Part shown: piece by piece, positions 17,172 through 25,686 of the stretch
Layout: each line of letters begins with the position of its first letter
Position numbering within the stretch: the stretch's first letter is position 1
Assembly (NCBI RefSeq): GCF_033344935.1
Contig: NZ_JAWPMM010000001.1
Span: 3,871,501-3,935,500 of the forward strand
Length of the DNA: 64,000 nucleotides
DNA from: Reichenbachiella sp.
GTDB lineage: Bacteria; Bacteroidota; Bacteroidia; Cytophagales; Cyclobacteriaceae
Direction: 5' to 3'
The notes under the pieces: model-generated
Database searches by the model: none
What the model was told of the DNA's origin: nothing
The model's input: only the letters and a program-made list of their open reading frames with translations
Position numbers and translations under genes: made by a program

Positions 17172-17762
17172 TCAACGTTCATTATAGCCTTTGCCTTCAA
17201 ATATTTTTGGTTTGCACTTTTCTATTCTTGACACCCGTGTGTTGGACTGTTTGGCCTGTGAGATATGGAGCAGATAGCCTCTTTGTCTTCCAGGTGTCAA
17301 TGCTTCAAAGGCCGCCTTGAATTCCTGATCTGCGTTGAGTGCTTCTTCTAATTCCTCCGGCATTTCGTAGGCTGAGGTCTCTTTCATTTTCACCTTCAGT
17401 CCGGCACGTTCCACTTCGATGGCCTGGAAAATATAGGCCTTCAATTCCGCTTCATTTTTCTCGATGTCATCGACATTGGCAAATCGAATTTGGCGAGCAG
17501 ACTGAACGTTCTTGGTCTGCTGGACGAGCCATTTATTGGTATCTTTAAGCAGCGCACCCTTGTGAAATAAGTAAGCACAATAATCCTTGAACCCATGGAT
17601 CAACACTACATTTTGCCGCTGAAAGGTATAGCACGGACAGCCCCATTTGAGTTCCTCTGTCAAACCACAATCCAATGCCATCTTTCTCAATTGTCTATAC
17701 TCCGCTTGCCACGGTGTAGACTTCTCAAAAAACCAATCTACTTCAGGATTCATTTCACTCAT
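17172..17762 (-). CDS. YdeI/DUF1801-type protein
   Basis: The 196-residue protein has the DUF1801 core (WQAEYRQLRKMALDCGLTEELKWGCPCY, then VVLIHGFKDYCAYLFHKGAL) and a C-terminal YdeI/OmpD-associated helical part (MPEELEEALNADQEFKAAFEALTPGRQRGYLLHISQAK) with a final basic segment. These families are widespread cytoplasmic proteins with no firm biochemical function, although some YdeI members were linked to antimicrobial peptide resistance. It is convergent with bioA (one base between stops) and downstream of the cyclophilin gene on the same strand, about 20 bases past that gene's ancestral stop. Confidence 0.87.
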   Translation of the reverse strand: MSEMNPEVDWFFEKSTPWQAEYRQLRKMALDCGLTEELKWGCPCYTFQRQNVVLIHGFKDYCAYLFHKGALLKDTNKWLVQQTKNVQSARQIRFANVDDIEKNEAELKAYIFQAIEVERAGLKVKMKETSAYEMPEELEEALNADQEFKAAFEALTPGRQRGYLLHISQAKQSNTRVSRIEKCKPKIFEGKGYNER

Positions 17763-17780
17763 AGCGCTCTACGATTTTTA

Positions 17781-17849
17781 CTACTTATTTAGAACAGAGA
17801 CTTTTAGAATTCTAACATCATTGACCGGTCTATCCATCGCACCGGTTTA
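17781..17849 (-). pseudogene. Detached C-terminal codons of the cyclophilin gene behind an in-frame TAA
   Basis: Directly after the TAA at 17849-17847 the same frame continues for 21 sense codons to a TAG at 17783-17781. They translate as T-G-A-M-D-R-P-V-N-D-V-R-I and then LKVSVLNK. This is the usual end of Bacteroidota peptidylprolyl isomerases, where A-A-V-x-T is followed by D-R-P and D-V-x-I. The TAA therefore looks like a single-base change of a sense codon such as CAA, AAA or GAA (seen in sequence plus family knowledge). Either the protein is truncated by 22 residues, the stop is read through, or there is a sequence error. Confidence 0.8.
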
Positions 17850-18623
17850 AACTGCAGCAATGGCGTCTACGACTTCCAGTCCTTGCACTACTTCACCAAA
17901 CACGGTGTAGTTTTGATCCAAATGCGGCGTGCCACCCAGTGTCTTGTATACCTCTCGATGTACCTCAGGTATGCTGTATTTTTCAAAGTTTTGGTAATCT
18001 TCCATCAACTCCTTCATACTGTTATTTAGCTGCGCATAGCGCGTCCAATCCTCTGCTTCTTCAGCTTTAAGCAACTCTGACACAATGTCTTGATTACTGC
18101 TGTCATTTTTGAATGCATTCTGTTTTAGCCAGCCATTAATTCGCCCTTCGGCTACTTCGAGCAAACTATCGTTGAAGACTTTGCCTTGAACGATATAAAA
18201 CTGTGTGCTGCTGGAAGCTCTTGCGAGGTTCCCGTCTCTCGCTGCTCCTAAGGCTCCTTTCTTATGAAATAGCGCGGTATTGAATTCTGCATCAACCCGA
18301 TAGTCCAAACCGCCATTGCCGAGGGTATTTCCAGGCTGTGCATTTTTGCTATCTGGGTCTCCACCTTGAATCATAAAATTTTCAATCACTCGATGAAACA
18401 GCACACTATCCAGCACCCCCTCATTGGCCAGTTGGATGAAATTATCTCGATGTTTCGGGGTTTCGTTGTATAATTCCAATACGATCGTACCAAGGTCCGT
18501 CACCATCTCGATGGAGGTTCTTTTTTCTTCCTCCGGTCCTTCGGTTTGTTTGGCCTTTTGCGTGCAGCTATTAGTACTGAACACAAAAAAACAGATCGCA
18601 AGGGCAGTTTTTAGTTTTTTCAT
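17847..18623 (-). CDS. Cyclophilin-type peptidyl-prolyl isomerase lipoprotein, C-terminus interrupted
   Basis: The protein catalyses cis-trans isomerisation of prolyl bonds, here probably for envelope proteins. Residues 1-20 form a lipoprotein signal (ICFFVFSTNSC). The cyclophilin core follows: MVTDLGTIVLELYNETPKHRDNF, FHRVIENFMIQGGDP with the catalytic Arg, ALGAARDGNLARASSSTQFYI and the C-terminal NYTVFGEVVQGLEVVDAIAAV. A 70-residue helical insertion after QFYIVQGKVF is normal in Bacteroidota members. The reading frame ends early: 21 further family-like codons follow the TAA in the same frame. Loss of the last strand could destabilise the fold. Confidence 0.9.
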   Translation of the reverse strand: MKKLKTALAICFFVFSTNSCTQKAKQTEGPEEEKRTSIEMVTDLGTIVLELYNETPKHRDNFIQLANEGVLDSVLFHRVIENFMIQGGDPDSKNAQPGNTLGNGGLDYRVDAEFNTALFHKKGALGAARDGNLARASSSTQFYIVQGKVFNDSLLEVAEGRINGWLKQNAFKNDSSNQDIVSELLKAEEAEDWTRYAQLNNSMKELMEDYQNFEKYSIPEVHREVYKTLGGTPHLDQNYTVFGEVVQGLEVVDAIAAV

Positions 18624-18694
18624 TTTTTTGGGGTATGTGACGCCACTGTATGAATCGTGCGTTTTAGTGAAGATAATGTTTCGTCTACTAAATA

Positions 18695-18758
18695 GCCAAC
18701 GCTGCGAAATGGGCTATTACTTTTTTTAGTTCTCAATAGGCCATTTCTGCGAATTGGC
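18695..18758. repeat. Large imperfect inverted repeat in the divergent spacer
   Basis: The 24 bases at 18695-18718 and those at 18735-18758 are inverted copies matching at about 18 of 24 positions, around a 16-base T-rich loop. The left arm is also a small hairpin on its own (AATAGCC at 18691 with GGCTATT at 18712, followed by seven T at 18721). It sits between the cyclophilin and XRE-ImmA genes. It could be a REP-like element, a remnant terminator or a structured RNA. Confidence 0.6.
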
Positions 18759-18877
18759 GGGCCTTTCAGAATGCAGAAGTACTTACCCTAATACTATTCA
18801 CGCATGATTTTCATACAGAACATTATCAGCTTTTTTACCCCACATATTTGATTATATATTTTAATGATGTAATTTAG

Positions 18878-18895
18878 TGGCGTAAATTTACGCCA
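18878..18895. promoter_or_regulatory. Perfect 18-bp palindrome, probable operator of the XRE-ImmA gene
   Basis: The sequence TGGCGTAAATTTACGCCA is a perfect palindrome that ends at the base immediately before the ATG at 18896. A -7-like CATATTTG (one mismatch to TAnnTTTG) lies at 18843-18850, so the palindrome would fall in the transcribed leader. Its symmetry and position fit an operator bound by a dimeric helix-turn-helix protein, most simply the product of the gene it precedes. This is inference from position. Confidence 0.65.
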
Positions 18896-20089
18896 ATGAA
18901 TTCTGAGGAAGAAAAATCAAATGTATCATTAACCGAGATCTACGATTATCTCGCTTCTAAGAAAAGTACAACCTTAGTTGACCTACTTGAAGAACAATGT
19001 AAAAAACATGGAGTTTCTCAAAGACAGTTAAGTCAGATCATTGGGATTCAACGTAAATCACTTCAAAGAATTCTTGAGGGGGAGGCCCAAAAAGTTGATG
19101 TCTTAACACTATTAAAGATTAATCAATTTCTCGGATTGGATTTAAATGAGGTAATAAAACTTTATATAAGTGGGATTTCATCAGAAAGTGTCAACGAGCT
19201 AGAATCAAGTAGAAAGTCAGCCTACATAGTCAAACACTTTGATTTAGAAGGATTGAAAAAATCGGGCTTTATAAAAAGCCTTATTGATTTTGATGAGATT
19301 GAGCAAAGGATATTGGCGTTTTTTGGACTTGAGAATATTTATGAATATGAGTCTGAAATAAGTGGCGCATTATTCAGTCGTACCAAAAAAAGCACCCACG
19401 ATAAAATGATGGAGTTCTGGGTGAAGTCAGCCTATCTCCAATTTCAGAAAGTTGACAACCCGAACGAGTATAACAGGGATTCATTACTCGATTTAATAGC
19501 TAAAATGAGACCTTACACTCGTCAAGTAGAAAATGGCTTAACAACAGTCGTTAAAGCCCTATTCAATATAGGAGTTACAGTAATTATTCAGTCGTATCTC
19601 ACTAAGACGCAAATACGTGGAGGTACTTTTATCGTAAATGGGAAACCATGTGTTGTGCTTACGGACTTCAACAAGCGATACGACACTCTTTGGTTCACAT
19701 TGTTACACGAATTGTGCCATGTCCTATTTGATCTCGAGACAATTCAAACCACGACTTATCATCTTACTGGAGAGCCTGATATTTTTTTAATTGAGGAAGA
19801 AGCTGATCAATTCGCAAGGGATTATCTTCTTACTCAAGAAAAATTGGCAATCGTACAACCATTCATTTTTTCTGATGGTGTTGTTAAAGATTACGCCAAG
19901 CAATGGAAAGTTCATGAGTCTATTATCTATGGGTTGTACTTGCATGAGCATGAAAACTACTATCCAAAATTCAGAAGTTACATTACAAAGTCGGATCCAG
20001 CTGTTAGAAATTTAAAGCTAAGTAGTTGGGATGAGGATTCAATAGTTGAGCATGCTGAAAAAATTAAAGAGGTATTAACGTCAAAATAA
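18896..20089 (+). CDS. XRE helix-turn-helix fused to ImmA/IrrE-type metallopeptidase
   Basis: The 397-residue protein has an XRE-family DNA-binding domain at about 28-85 (VSQRQLSQIIGIQRKSLQRIL) followed by a linker and an ImmA/IrrE (COG2856) zinc peptidase domain. The active-site motif H271-E-L-C-H275 is intact and the third-ligand helix has EEEADQFARDYLL at about 300-312. Known relatives cleave repressors or act in toxin-antitoxin-like and mobile-element control modules. It is followed six bases later by a small gene of unknown family, and preceded by an 18-bp palindrome. Both genes appear more A/T-rich than their neighbours, consistent with accessory DNA. Confidence 0.88.
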   Translation: MNSEEEKSNVSLTEIYDYLASKKSTTLVDLLEEQCKKHGVSQRQLSQIIGIQRKSLQRILEGEAQKVDVLTLLKINQFLGLDLNEVIKLYISGISSESVNELESSRKSAYIVKHFDLEGLKKSGFIKSLIDFDEIEQRILAFFGLENIYEYESEISGALFSRTKKSTHDKMMEFWVKSAYLQFQKVDNPNEYNRDSLLDLIAKMRPYTRQVENGLTTVVKALFNIGVTVIIQSYLTKTQIRGGTFIVNGKPCVVLTDFNKRYDTLWFTLLHELCHVLFDLETIQTTTYHLTGEPDIFLIEEEADQFARDYLLTQEKLAIVQPFIFSDGVVKDYAKQWKVHESIIYGLYLHEHENYYPKFRSYITKSDPAVRNLKLSSWDEDSIVEHAEKIKEVLTSK

Positions 20090-20095
20090 TTCGAA

Positions 20096-20584
20096 ATGAG
20101 CAAGAAAAAAGAAGACGAAGAAAAAAAGAAAAAACTCAAGAAAAAGGAAGAGATAAACAAAATTCTTCGAGCTGCAGATTCAGGAAAGGAAATACAGTTA
20201 GGTATGCACACCCGCGATTTTTCGTTTCTTGATGGGGTTGAGGAGAAGTTTGCCAAAGACCTCCAAAACCCTGATGAGTCATACAGGTTATACTACAGTA
20301 TTAGACGTTTGTTGATGGAGTATTTGCCAAAAGGAAAAGAAAATGAAAAGGCACGAAAATTCATTTACGAGCAAAAAAACATATTCCTTAACCGAGGAAA
20401 GGCAAAAGGGCCTGATGGATATAGAGGAAGTGATGGTAGACAGGCATATATTTCTTCAGATTTAGTTGTCGCACTTGAGATTGTGAAAGACTGGATAAAA
20501 TCTGGTGCGAATGCCTTTGATGTATATAAGTTGTTCAATGAGAAGAATATTGAATTGGGATATATCGATGCTAAAAAGCAGTAG
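20096..20584 (+). CDS. Unknown small protein paired with the XRE-ImmA gene
   Basis: I do not recognise this 162-residue protein. It starts with a highly charged Lys/Glu-rich helix (MSKKKEDEEKKKKLKKKEE), followed by a folded-looking part with FSFLDGVEEKFAKDL, a helix SYRLYYSIRRLLMEYLP, a glycine-rich basic segment around KGPDGYRGSDGRQ and a final helix pair. It has no signal peptide and no catalytic motif that I can name. The gene begins six bases after the XRE-ImmA stop, so the two form one operon. The 5' codons contain runs of six, seven and six A (20105-20134), which are prone to slippage. A weak CAGTGC/GCACTG hairpin (20612-20632) follows. Confidence 0.72.
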   Translation: MSKKKEDEEKKKKLKKKEEINKILRAADSGKEIQLGMHTRDFSFLDGVEEKFAKDLQNPDESYRLYYSIRRLLMEYLPKGKENEKARKFIYEQKNIFLNRGKAKGPDGYRGSDGRQAYISSDLVVALEIVKDWIKSGANAFDVYKLFNEKNIELGYIDAKKQ

Positions 20585-20813
20585 TTGCTTATAACATTTG
20601 TGTAAAGTGACCAGTGCACTTTATTCGCACTGCATCTTTACTGCTAATATAAATGAACCATACATTTAAAAACACAACAGCCCCAAGCAATTGCCTGAGG
20701 CAGTCTGTTTACCTAACCTAAAAATCTATTTTAAATTTTCTCTAATGCTGTTTGAAATTCTCTTGTTTCAATAGTGAAAAGAGGAAACCTTGGTTTACCC
20801 TACCCTATTAAAA

Positions 20814-23246
20814 TTAATTTTGAATTCGCTGCTGCTCTTCTCTTGAGGCGGCGGCTTTGTTTCTTCTTTTCTTCAGTTTGTTATTGCCAAATGAGCGCGT
20901 GTAAGTCATATTGAAAACCTGGTTTTCGAAACGGAATCTGTTTCGTAAATTGATATTTTCCTCTGGCACATAGGTCTCCCCTCTGAAATCTCGTCCGCTA
21001 AATGCATCTGTGACAGAAAATTTGAAAGACCCTTGATCATCCTTTAGATTTTTCTCTACTCCAAAATTTACAATCGCATAGGACTGGTATTTGGATATCC
21101 CGAAATAAGAAGGCGTGCCCAAGTAAGCTGATACCTCCACGTTAAAATTCTTAGGCAGTTTGAAAGTATTACTCCCATTAAACCGAACATTGAAAGCCTC
21201 AATACTTACGGGCGTATCCAACTGTTCAGTTTCTGATACGCTGTAGATACCCGTCACGGTATATTGCATCTCCCACCAATCCGTGACTGTGATGGGCAGC
21301 GTTACACTCGCGCTATAGTTGTCGCGGTATTTCATATTTTCAGCCGACATGAGCTGCGTACGTCCATTGTCTGCCAACCTTGGCTGGAAGCCTACAATGG
21401 CATCTTCGTCGCGACTGTATTGTACGGTGAAAAGTGTGGATTTCCATCGATACTCCGCTTTGAAATTATTCGTGATCGAAGGTAATAGTGATTCATTGCC
21501 TGTCCAGAAGGTGGTAGGATCCAAAAAGATCACGAATGGCGCTATTTCATTGAAAGTGGGACGTGTCACTCTACGACTGTAGGAAAGCACCCAGCTATTG
21601 TCATCGTTGATGGTTTTGTTGATAAACAAGCTCGGAAACCACTGTCCATAATCTCGATTCACTACATTTTGCATCGTACGACTATCCAAATCGGTAGTCG
21701 TGTGTTCATAGCGCAATCCTACATTGATCCCCAGCTTTTCGGTTGGTTTAAAACTAATCGAACTATAAGCGGCCAGGATATCTTCTGTCATGTTTACCTC
21801 ACGGGTGAGATCAGTATCTACAGTAGTCACTCCGTTTTCTACATAAACGACCTGCACCGCATTGTCCAAGGTATTGAACGCTCCTTTTATTCCGGCTTCT
21901 AGTTTCGTGTTTTCATTGATTTGAAAGGTATAATCTACTCTAGGCACCAGCGTGCTCAATGGGGTTTCTTTACTGGAATAAATATCGGGCAAGCTACTAC
22001 TGCTATTGGAACCATCCAGATCCTGAAAATTTTGCTGGTAGTCTGTTGGGTTAGATGAATCGAAGGTGATATAATCCACTTCGGCGGATACCGTATGTCT
22101 ATCATCAAACACATGTTCAACATTGGCATTGTAAACAAAATAGGTGCTTTTGTTCACTTCGTGATTGATCATATTCAATTGATAAGATGGGTTTTCATTG
22201 ATCAAATAGTTCACATTATTGACTGCATCCATATTCCAATCTCTATCGAAGAAAGTTACACCAGCGCCTACCAGCGTCTTCTTGGTCAGTTGATAATCAA
22301 ATCCCAACTGCGCATTGTGCGAATAGGTAATCGGATCGCGATGACTGACCGTGCTCGTTCGGGTTTCGTCTCCTGCATCGGTGAGGATAATTTTGTCGTT
22401 GCCATTAAGCTGATCGGTATGATCCAATCGATACGAATAGTTTCCGAAAATATTCCATCCTTTTTTGCGATGATTGAAGTTGACGCTGCCACCTACTTTT
22501 TCTCCTCCGCCATATCCAGTAAATAAAGAAAATGAACCATTCGTGCCTGCATCTGTGGTTTGCTTCAATACGATATTGATCAGACCCGCATCTCCTTCGG
22601 CTTCGTATTTCGCAGGAGGCGTGGTGATCAGCTCTACACTTTCTACATTGTCGGCATTCATACCTTCTAGCATTTGCACTGCGGCAGACATGGGCATACG
22701 GCTGATCTTTCCATTGATCATTACTCTCACGCCTGATTTGCCAGCTAGGGCCAAACTATAGTTGGATCGATCGACCGTTACGCCTGGCGACTTCTCTAAT
22801 ATATCTAAGGCTGATCCCGCACTGGCTGTAATACTACTTTGTACGTTGATGACCGTTCGGTCAATTTTCTGTTCGAAGATTGGCTTCTGAGCTACCACCA
22901 CGACTTCATCGAGTTGCTCAGCATCTTCGATGAGGGTGATCACTCCTAAGTCCTGGGTCTCGTGATTGACCAGAATGGGAGCAAAGTATTCCTGATAGCC
23001 TATGGAAGAAATTCGAAGTAGATAGTTACCTGTAGCAGCATCCAATTTGAAACTTCCCTTTGCATCCGAAACTGCACCCTTGACCAGCGAAGAATCTGAA
23101 GGATTCAATAACAACACATTCGCAAAAGAAACGCCTGCATTGGCGTCATGGACTACTCCAGACAGCGCACCTTGGGCACTTGCTACAAATGAAGAAAAAA
23201 TAAAAAGACCTGTGATCAGGAGTGAAAAATTGATAAATCTAGACAT
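20814..23246 (-). CDS. TonB-dependent outer-membrane receptor, OMP_b-brl_3 family
   Basis: The 810-residue protein has a signal peptide, an N-terminal carboxypeptidase-D regulatory-like domain (about 25-110, GALSGVVHDANAGVSFANVLL), a plug domain (about 120-225, with QKIDRTVINVQSSI, LDILEKSPGVTVD and VESVELITTPPAKYEAEGDAGLINIVLK) and a large C-terminal barrel. This is the OMP_b-brl_3 arrangement rather than SusC. The receptors move large or scarce nutrients across the outer membrane using TonB energy; the substrate is not predictable. The gene is alone, with 341 bases of repeat-bearing DNA upstream and no iron or cobalamin regulatory site recognised. Confidence 0.9.
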   Translation of the reverse strand: MSRFINFSLLITGLFIFSSFVASAQGALSGVVHDANAGVSFANVLLLNPSDSSLVKGAVSDAKGSFKLDAATGNYLLRISSIGYQEYFAPILVNHETQDLGVITLIEDAEQLDEVVVVAQKPIFEQKIDRTVINVQSSITASAGSALDILEKSPGVTVDRSNYSLALAGKSGVRVMINGKISRMPMSAAVQMLEGMNADNVESVELITTPPAKYEAEGDAGLINIVLKQTTDAGTNGSFSLFTGYGGGEKVGGSVNFNHRKKGWNIFGNYSYRLDHTDQLNGNDKIILTDAGDETRTSTVSHRDPITYSHNAQLGFDYQLTKKTLVGAGVTFFDRDWNMDAVNNVNYLINENPSYQLNMINHEVNKSTYFVYNANVEHVFDDRHTVSAEVDYITFDSSNPTDYQQNFQDLDGSNSSSSLPDIYSSKETPLSTLVPRVDYTFQINENTKLEAGIKGAFNTLDNAVQVVYVENGVTTVDTDLTREVNMTEDILAAYSSISFKPTEKLGINVGLRYEHTTTDLDSRTMQNVVNRDYGQWFPSLFINKTINDDNSWVLSYSRRVTRPTFNEIAPFVIFLDPTTFWTGNESLLPSITNNFKAEYRWKSTLFTVQYSRDEDAIVGFQPRLADNGRTQLMSAENMKYRDNYSASVTLPITVTDWWEMQYTVTGIYSVSETEQLDTPVSIEAFNVRFNGSNTFKLPKNFNVEVSAYLGTPSYFGISKYQSYAIVNFGVEKNLKDDQGSFKFSVTDAFSGRDFRGETYVPEENINLRNRFRFENQVFNMTYTRSFGNNKLKKRRNKAAASREEQQRIQN

Positions 23247-23403
23247 TGGTTTTAAAGTTGAGTTTTTGAATTATTATCAATTCTGGGTAAATGACGATCA
23301 TCCGTTTGATGAAAGTATTCGAGTTTTGATTTGCTAGATTACGGCCTATTTTTTGGAAAGATTTGAACTGTGACTTATTGTGACAAACTATGACAAGAAA
23401 ACA

Positions 23404-23547
23404 GAGGCTGTCTCAAAAGCCAGGTAAACTGTCAGGCTGAGCGGTTCGCCACCCGCGCACTCGAAGCCTTGCTGCTATACGTCGGCAGGCATTTCGAGAG
23501 CCTCAATGTGACATTTATTAGAAAATGGAGACTTTTGAGGCAGTCCC
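23404..23547. mobile_element. MITE-like 144-bp element with terminal inverted repeats
   Basis: The ends GAGGCTGTCTCAAAAG (23404-23419) and CTTTTGAGGCAGTCCC (23532-23547) are inverted copies agreeing at 13 of 16 positions. A second nested pair begins GTCAGGCTGAGC (from 23431) and ends with AGCCTCAATGTGAC (to 23512). There is no coding frame inside. It fills most of the 341-base gap between the TonB receptor and the lipoprotein gene. No clear target-site duplication was found, so it may be an old miniature element or an intergenic repeat family. Confidence 0.55.
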
Positions 23548-23587
23548 TTTTGTAAAAAATTTTGCTATTTCAGCAGGTTAGCTGTGC

Positions 23588-23983
23588 TTATAGCCGATCA
23601 TACACCCAAATCAATTGGCAGCCCTCGCCTTGCTCTTGAATGATTTGAAGTTCGCTTGAAGTCAGGGTAAACCTATCTGCAGCCTCATTACCACTTTCTA
23701 AATTTAGAATCAGAAAATCACCAGATATCACGTAGGTACCATCATCTTCGTAGGCGACATCTTCAAACTCATATTTTGTGGTATAAGTACCGTCTCCCAG
23801 AAAGGTCACTTCAAAACCATCACACTCGGTATCGAAACTATCGGAGAATTCGCCACATTCTTCTGTGTATCCACTGTTGCAAACCCAGGTCCCCAGAATT
23901 TCAGGAGCGTCGTCTTTACAACTAGAAAACAAAATGAGCAAGCTACAACAAACCCAAGCGAATTGATTTGAAAAATGGTGCAT
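23588..23983 (-). CDS. Lipocalin-like lipoprotein, hypothetical
   Basis: This is a 131-residue lipoprotein with signal peptide and lipobox ending ILFSSC followed by KDDAPE, typical for surface or inner-leaflet lipoproteins of Bacteroidota. The mature part resembles the lipocalin-like 'GTW' family: ILGTWVCNSGY, then EVTFLGDGTYTTKYEF, GTYVISGDFLILNLE and the last strand CQLIWVYDRL. There are extra cysteines (ECGEF, TECDG, GEGCQL) that may form disulfides. The frame is open to 24034, but the ATG at 23983 precedes the signal peptide. The ligand and function are unknown. Confidence 0.75.
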   Translation of the reverse strand: MHHFSNQFAWVCCSLLILFSSCKDDAPEILGTWVCNSGYTEECGEFSDSFDTECDGFEVTFLGDGTYTTKYEFEDVAYEDDGTYVISGDFLILNLESGNEAADRFTLTSSELQIIQEQGEGCQLIWVYDRL

Positions 23984-24066
23984 GTAAAATTTAAGGTTTA
24001 AAAGTGAGGCACATTGCCTACCTTGACCATGCACATATCCTGAAACAACGCTTTTTACTATTTCAC

Positions 24067-25632
24067 TTACTTGGCGTAACTAATTGATCTCATTTCTCTA
24101 ATAACAGTGACCTTGATCTGACCTGGATACTGCATGTCGTTTTCGATTTTAGAAGAAATTTCAAATGACAAATCGCTTGCGGATTTATCTGTGACCTTAT
24201 CTGCATCTACCAATACACGAAGTTCTCTACCCGCCTGAATGGCATAGCATTTATGTACCCCATCAAATCCAAGCGCCAAGGCTTCAAGGTCCTTGAGTCG
24301 TTTGATATAAGACTCCATGATCTCTCTTCTCGCACCAGGGCGCGACCCAGAGATGGCATCACAGGTCTGAATAATTGGTGAAATCAAAGTGGTCATCTCG
24401 ATCTCATCATGGTGAGCACCGATGGCATTACACACATCTGGATGCTCCTTGTACTTTTTGGCGAGTTCCATACCCACTATAGCATGCGGTTGCTCTGCTT
24501 CTTCGGGCCATACTTTCCCAATATCATGTAGGAGTCCGGCTCTTTTCGCTTGCTTCGCATTAAGCCCCAACTCCGAAGCTAGTGTAGCACAAAGCTTGGC
24601 TACCTCTCTCGAGTGTTGCAGTAAGTTCTGGCCATACGATGATCTGAATCTCATTCTACCTACCATCTTAATCAATTCTGGATGCAGGCCATGAATACCC
24701 AAATCAATGACTGTTCTTTCGCCAATCTCTACGATTTCCTCTTCGATATTTTTTGTAGTCTTAGATACAATCTCCTCGATTCTTGCCGGATGGATTCTAC
24801 CATCTGTCACCAATCGATGTAGAGACAATCTGGCTATCTCTCTCCTTACTGGGTCAAACCCAGAAATGATGATAGCTTCTGGTGTATCATCCACAATGAT
24901 CTCTACACCAGTAGCTGCTTCTAGCGCTCTAATGTTTCGTCCTTCACGACCGATGATTTTACCTTTGATGTCGTCGCTTTCTATATTAAAAATAGAAACA
25001 CAGTTTTCGATAGCATGCTCTGTAGCCGTACGCTGAATTGTTTGAATCACTATCTTTTTTGCTTCCTTAGTGGCAGTCAACTTAGCCTCTTCAATGATGT
25101 CTTTGATATGAGAAGAAGCTTTGGTACGCGCTTCATCCTTTAGTGTCTCCTTCAACTGGTCGATGGCCTCAGCAGCTGAGAGGTTTGATATCTTTTCTAA
25201 GATTGCCGTTTGCTCTTGCTTGGTTTTCTCCAATTCCTCTTTTCTGCGCTTTACTATTTCCATTTGCGCATCCAGGTTTTCCTTCTGGCTTTCTAGCTCG
25301 GCTTCTACTCGTTTGTTTTGCTCTATCTGCTTGGAGATATGACTTTCTCTTTGCTTGACTTTATTTTCGTTCGCAATGATTTGGTTCTTCTTGCGATTCG
25401 CTTCTTCTTCAAATTCAGATTTCTTTTTTAAGAAATGTTCTTTGGCTTCGATAGCCTTTTCTTTCTTGACATTCTCTGCATTTATCGTAGCCTCTTTGAT
25501 GATCATTTCGGCTTGTCCTTTGGCCTCTGACAAGCGTTTTCCTTCGGCTCTTTTAGCCAGAAATTTACTGATTCCAAACCCGACGGCAAGTCCACCCAGG
25601 GAAGAAAGTATTATAAGTAGTGTGTTGTCCAT
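24067..25632 (-). CDS. rny: Ribonuclease Y
   Basis: RNase Y is a membrane-tethered endonuclease that starts mRNA decay. The 521-residue protein has the canonical order: N-terminal membrane helix ([17 protein letters not shown]), long coiled coil (about 20-195), KH domain (about 205-275, [21 protein letters not shown]) and HD domain with [21 protein letters not shown] and [11 protein letters not shown], followed by the conserved tail ending [14 protein letters not shown]. The start at 25632 is used because the upstream residues of the longer frame precede the membrane anchor without homology. It is the last gene of the pheT operon. Confidence 0.97.
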   Translation of the reverse strand: MDNTLLIILSSLGGLAVGFGISKFLAKRAEGKRLSEAKGQAEMIIKEATINAENVKKEKAIEAKEHFLKKKSEFEEEANRKKNQIIANENKVKQRESHISKQIEQNKRVEAELESQKENLDAQMEIVKRRKEELEKTKQEQTAILEKISNLSAAEAIDQLKETLKDEARTKASSHIKDIIEEAKLTATKEAKKIVIQTIQRTATEHAIENCVSIFNIESDDIKGKIIGREGRNIRALEAATGVEIIVDDTPEAIIISGFDPVRREIARLSLHRLVTDGRIHPARIEEIVSKTTKNIEEEIVEIGERTVIDLGIHGLHPELIKMVGRMRFRSSYGQNLLQHSREVAKLCATLASELGLNAKQAKRAGLLHDIGKVWPEEAEQPHAIVGMELAKKYKEHPDVCNAIGAHHDEIEMTTLISPIIQTCDAISGSRPGARREIMESYIKRLKDLEALALGFDGVHKCYAIQAGRELRVLVDADKVTDKSASDLSFEISSKIENDMQYPGQIKVTVIREMRSISYAK

Positions 25633-25686
25633 GATATATATATTTATCATGGCACGGAAGCAAAAAATGCTTAGCAGAAATGAATA

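Noticed and set aside
20612-20632. CAGTGC/GCACTG hairpin after the XRE-ImmA partner gene as an attachment site or terminator
   Set aside because: The stem has six pairs, lacks a T run and has no second copy upstream of the pair to mark an insertion.
22095-22526. 143-codon open frame on the plus strand inside the TonB receptor
   Set aside because: It is antisense to a clearly coding gene, has no domain, and looks like the complement of the receptor barrel.
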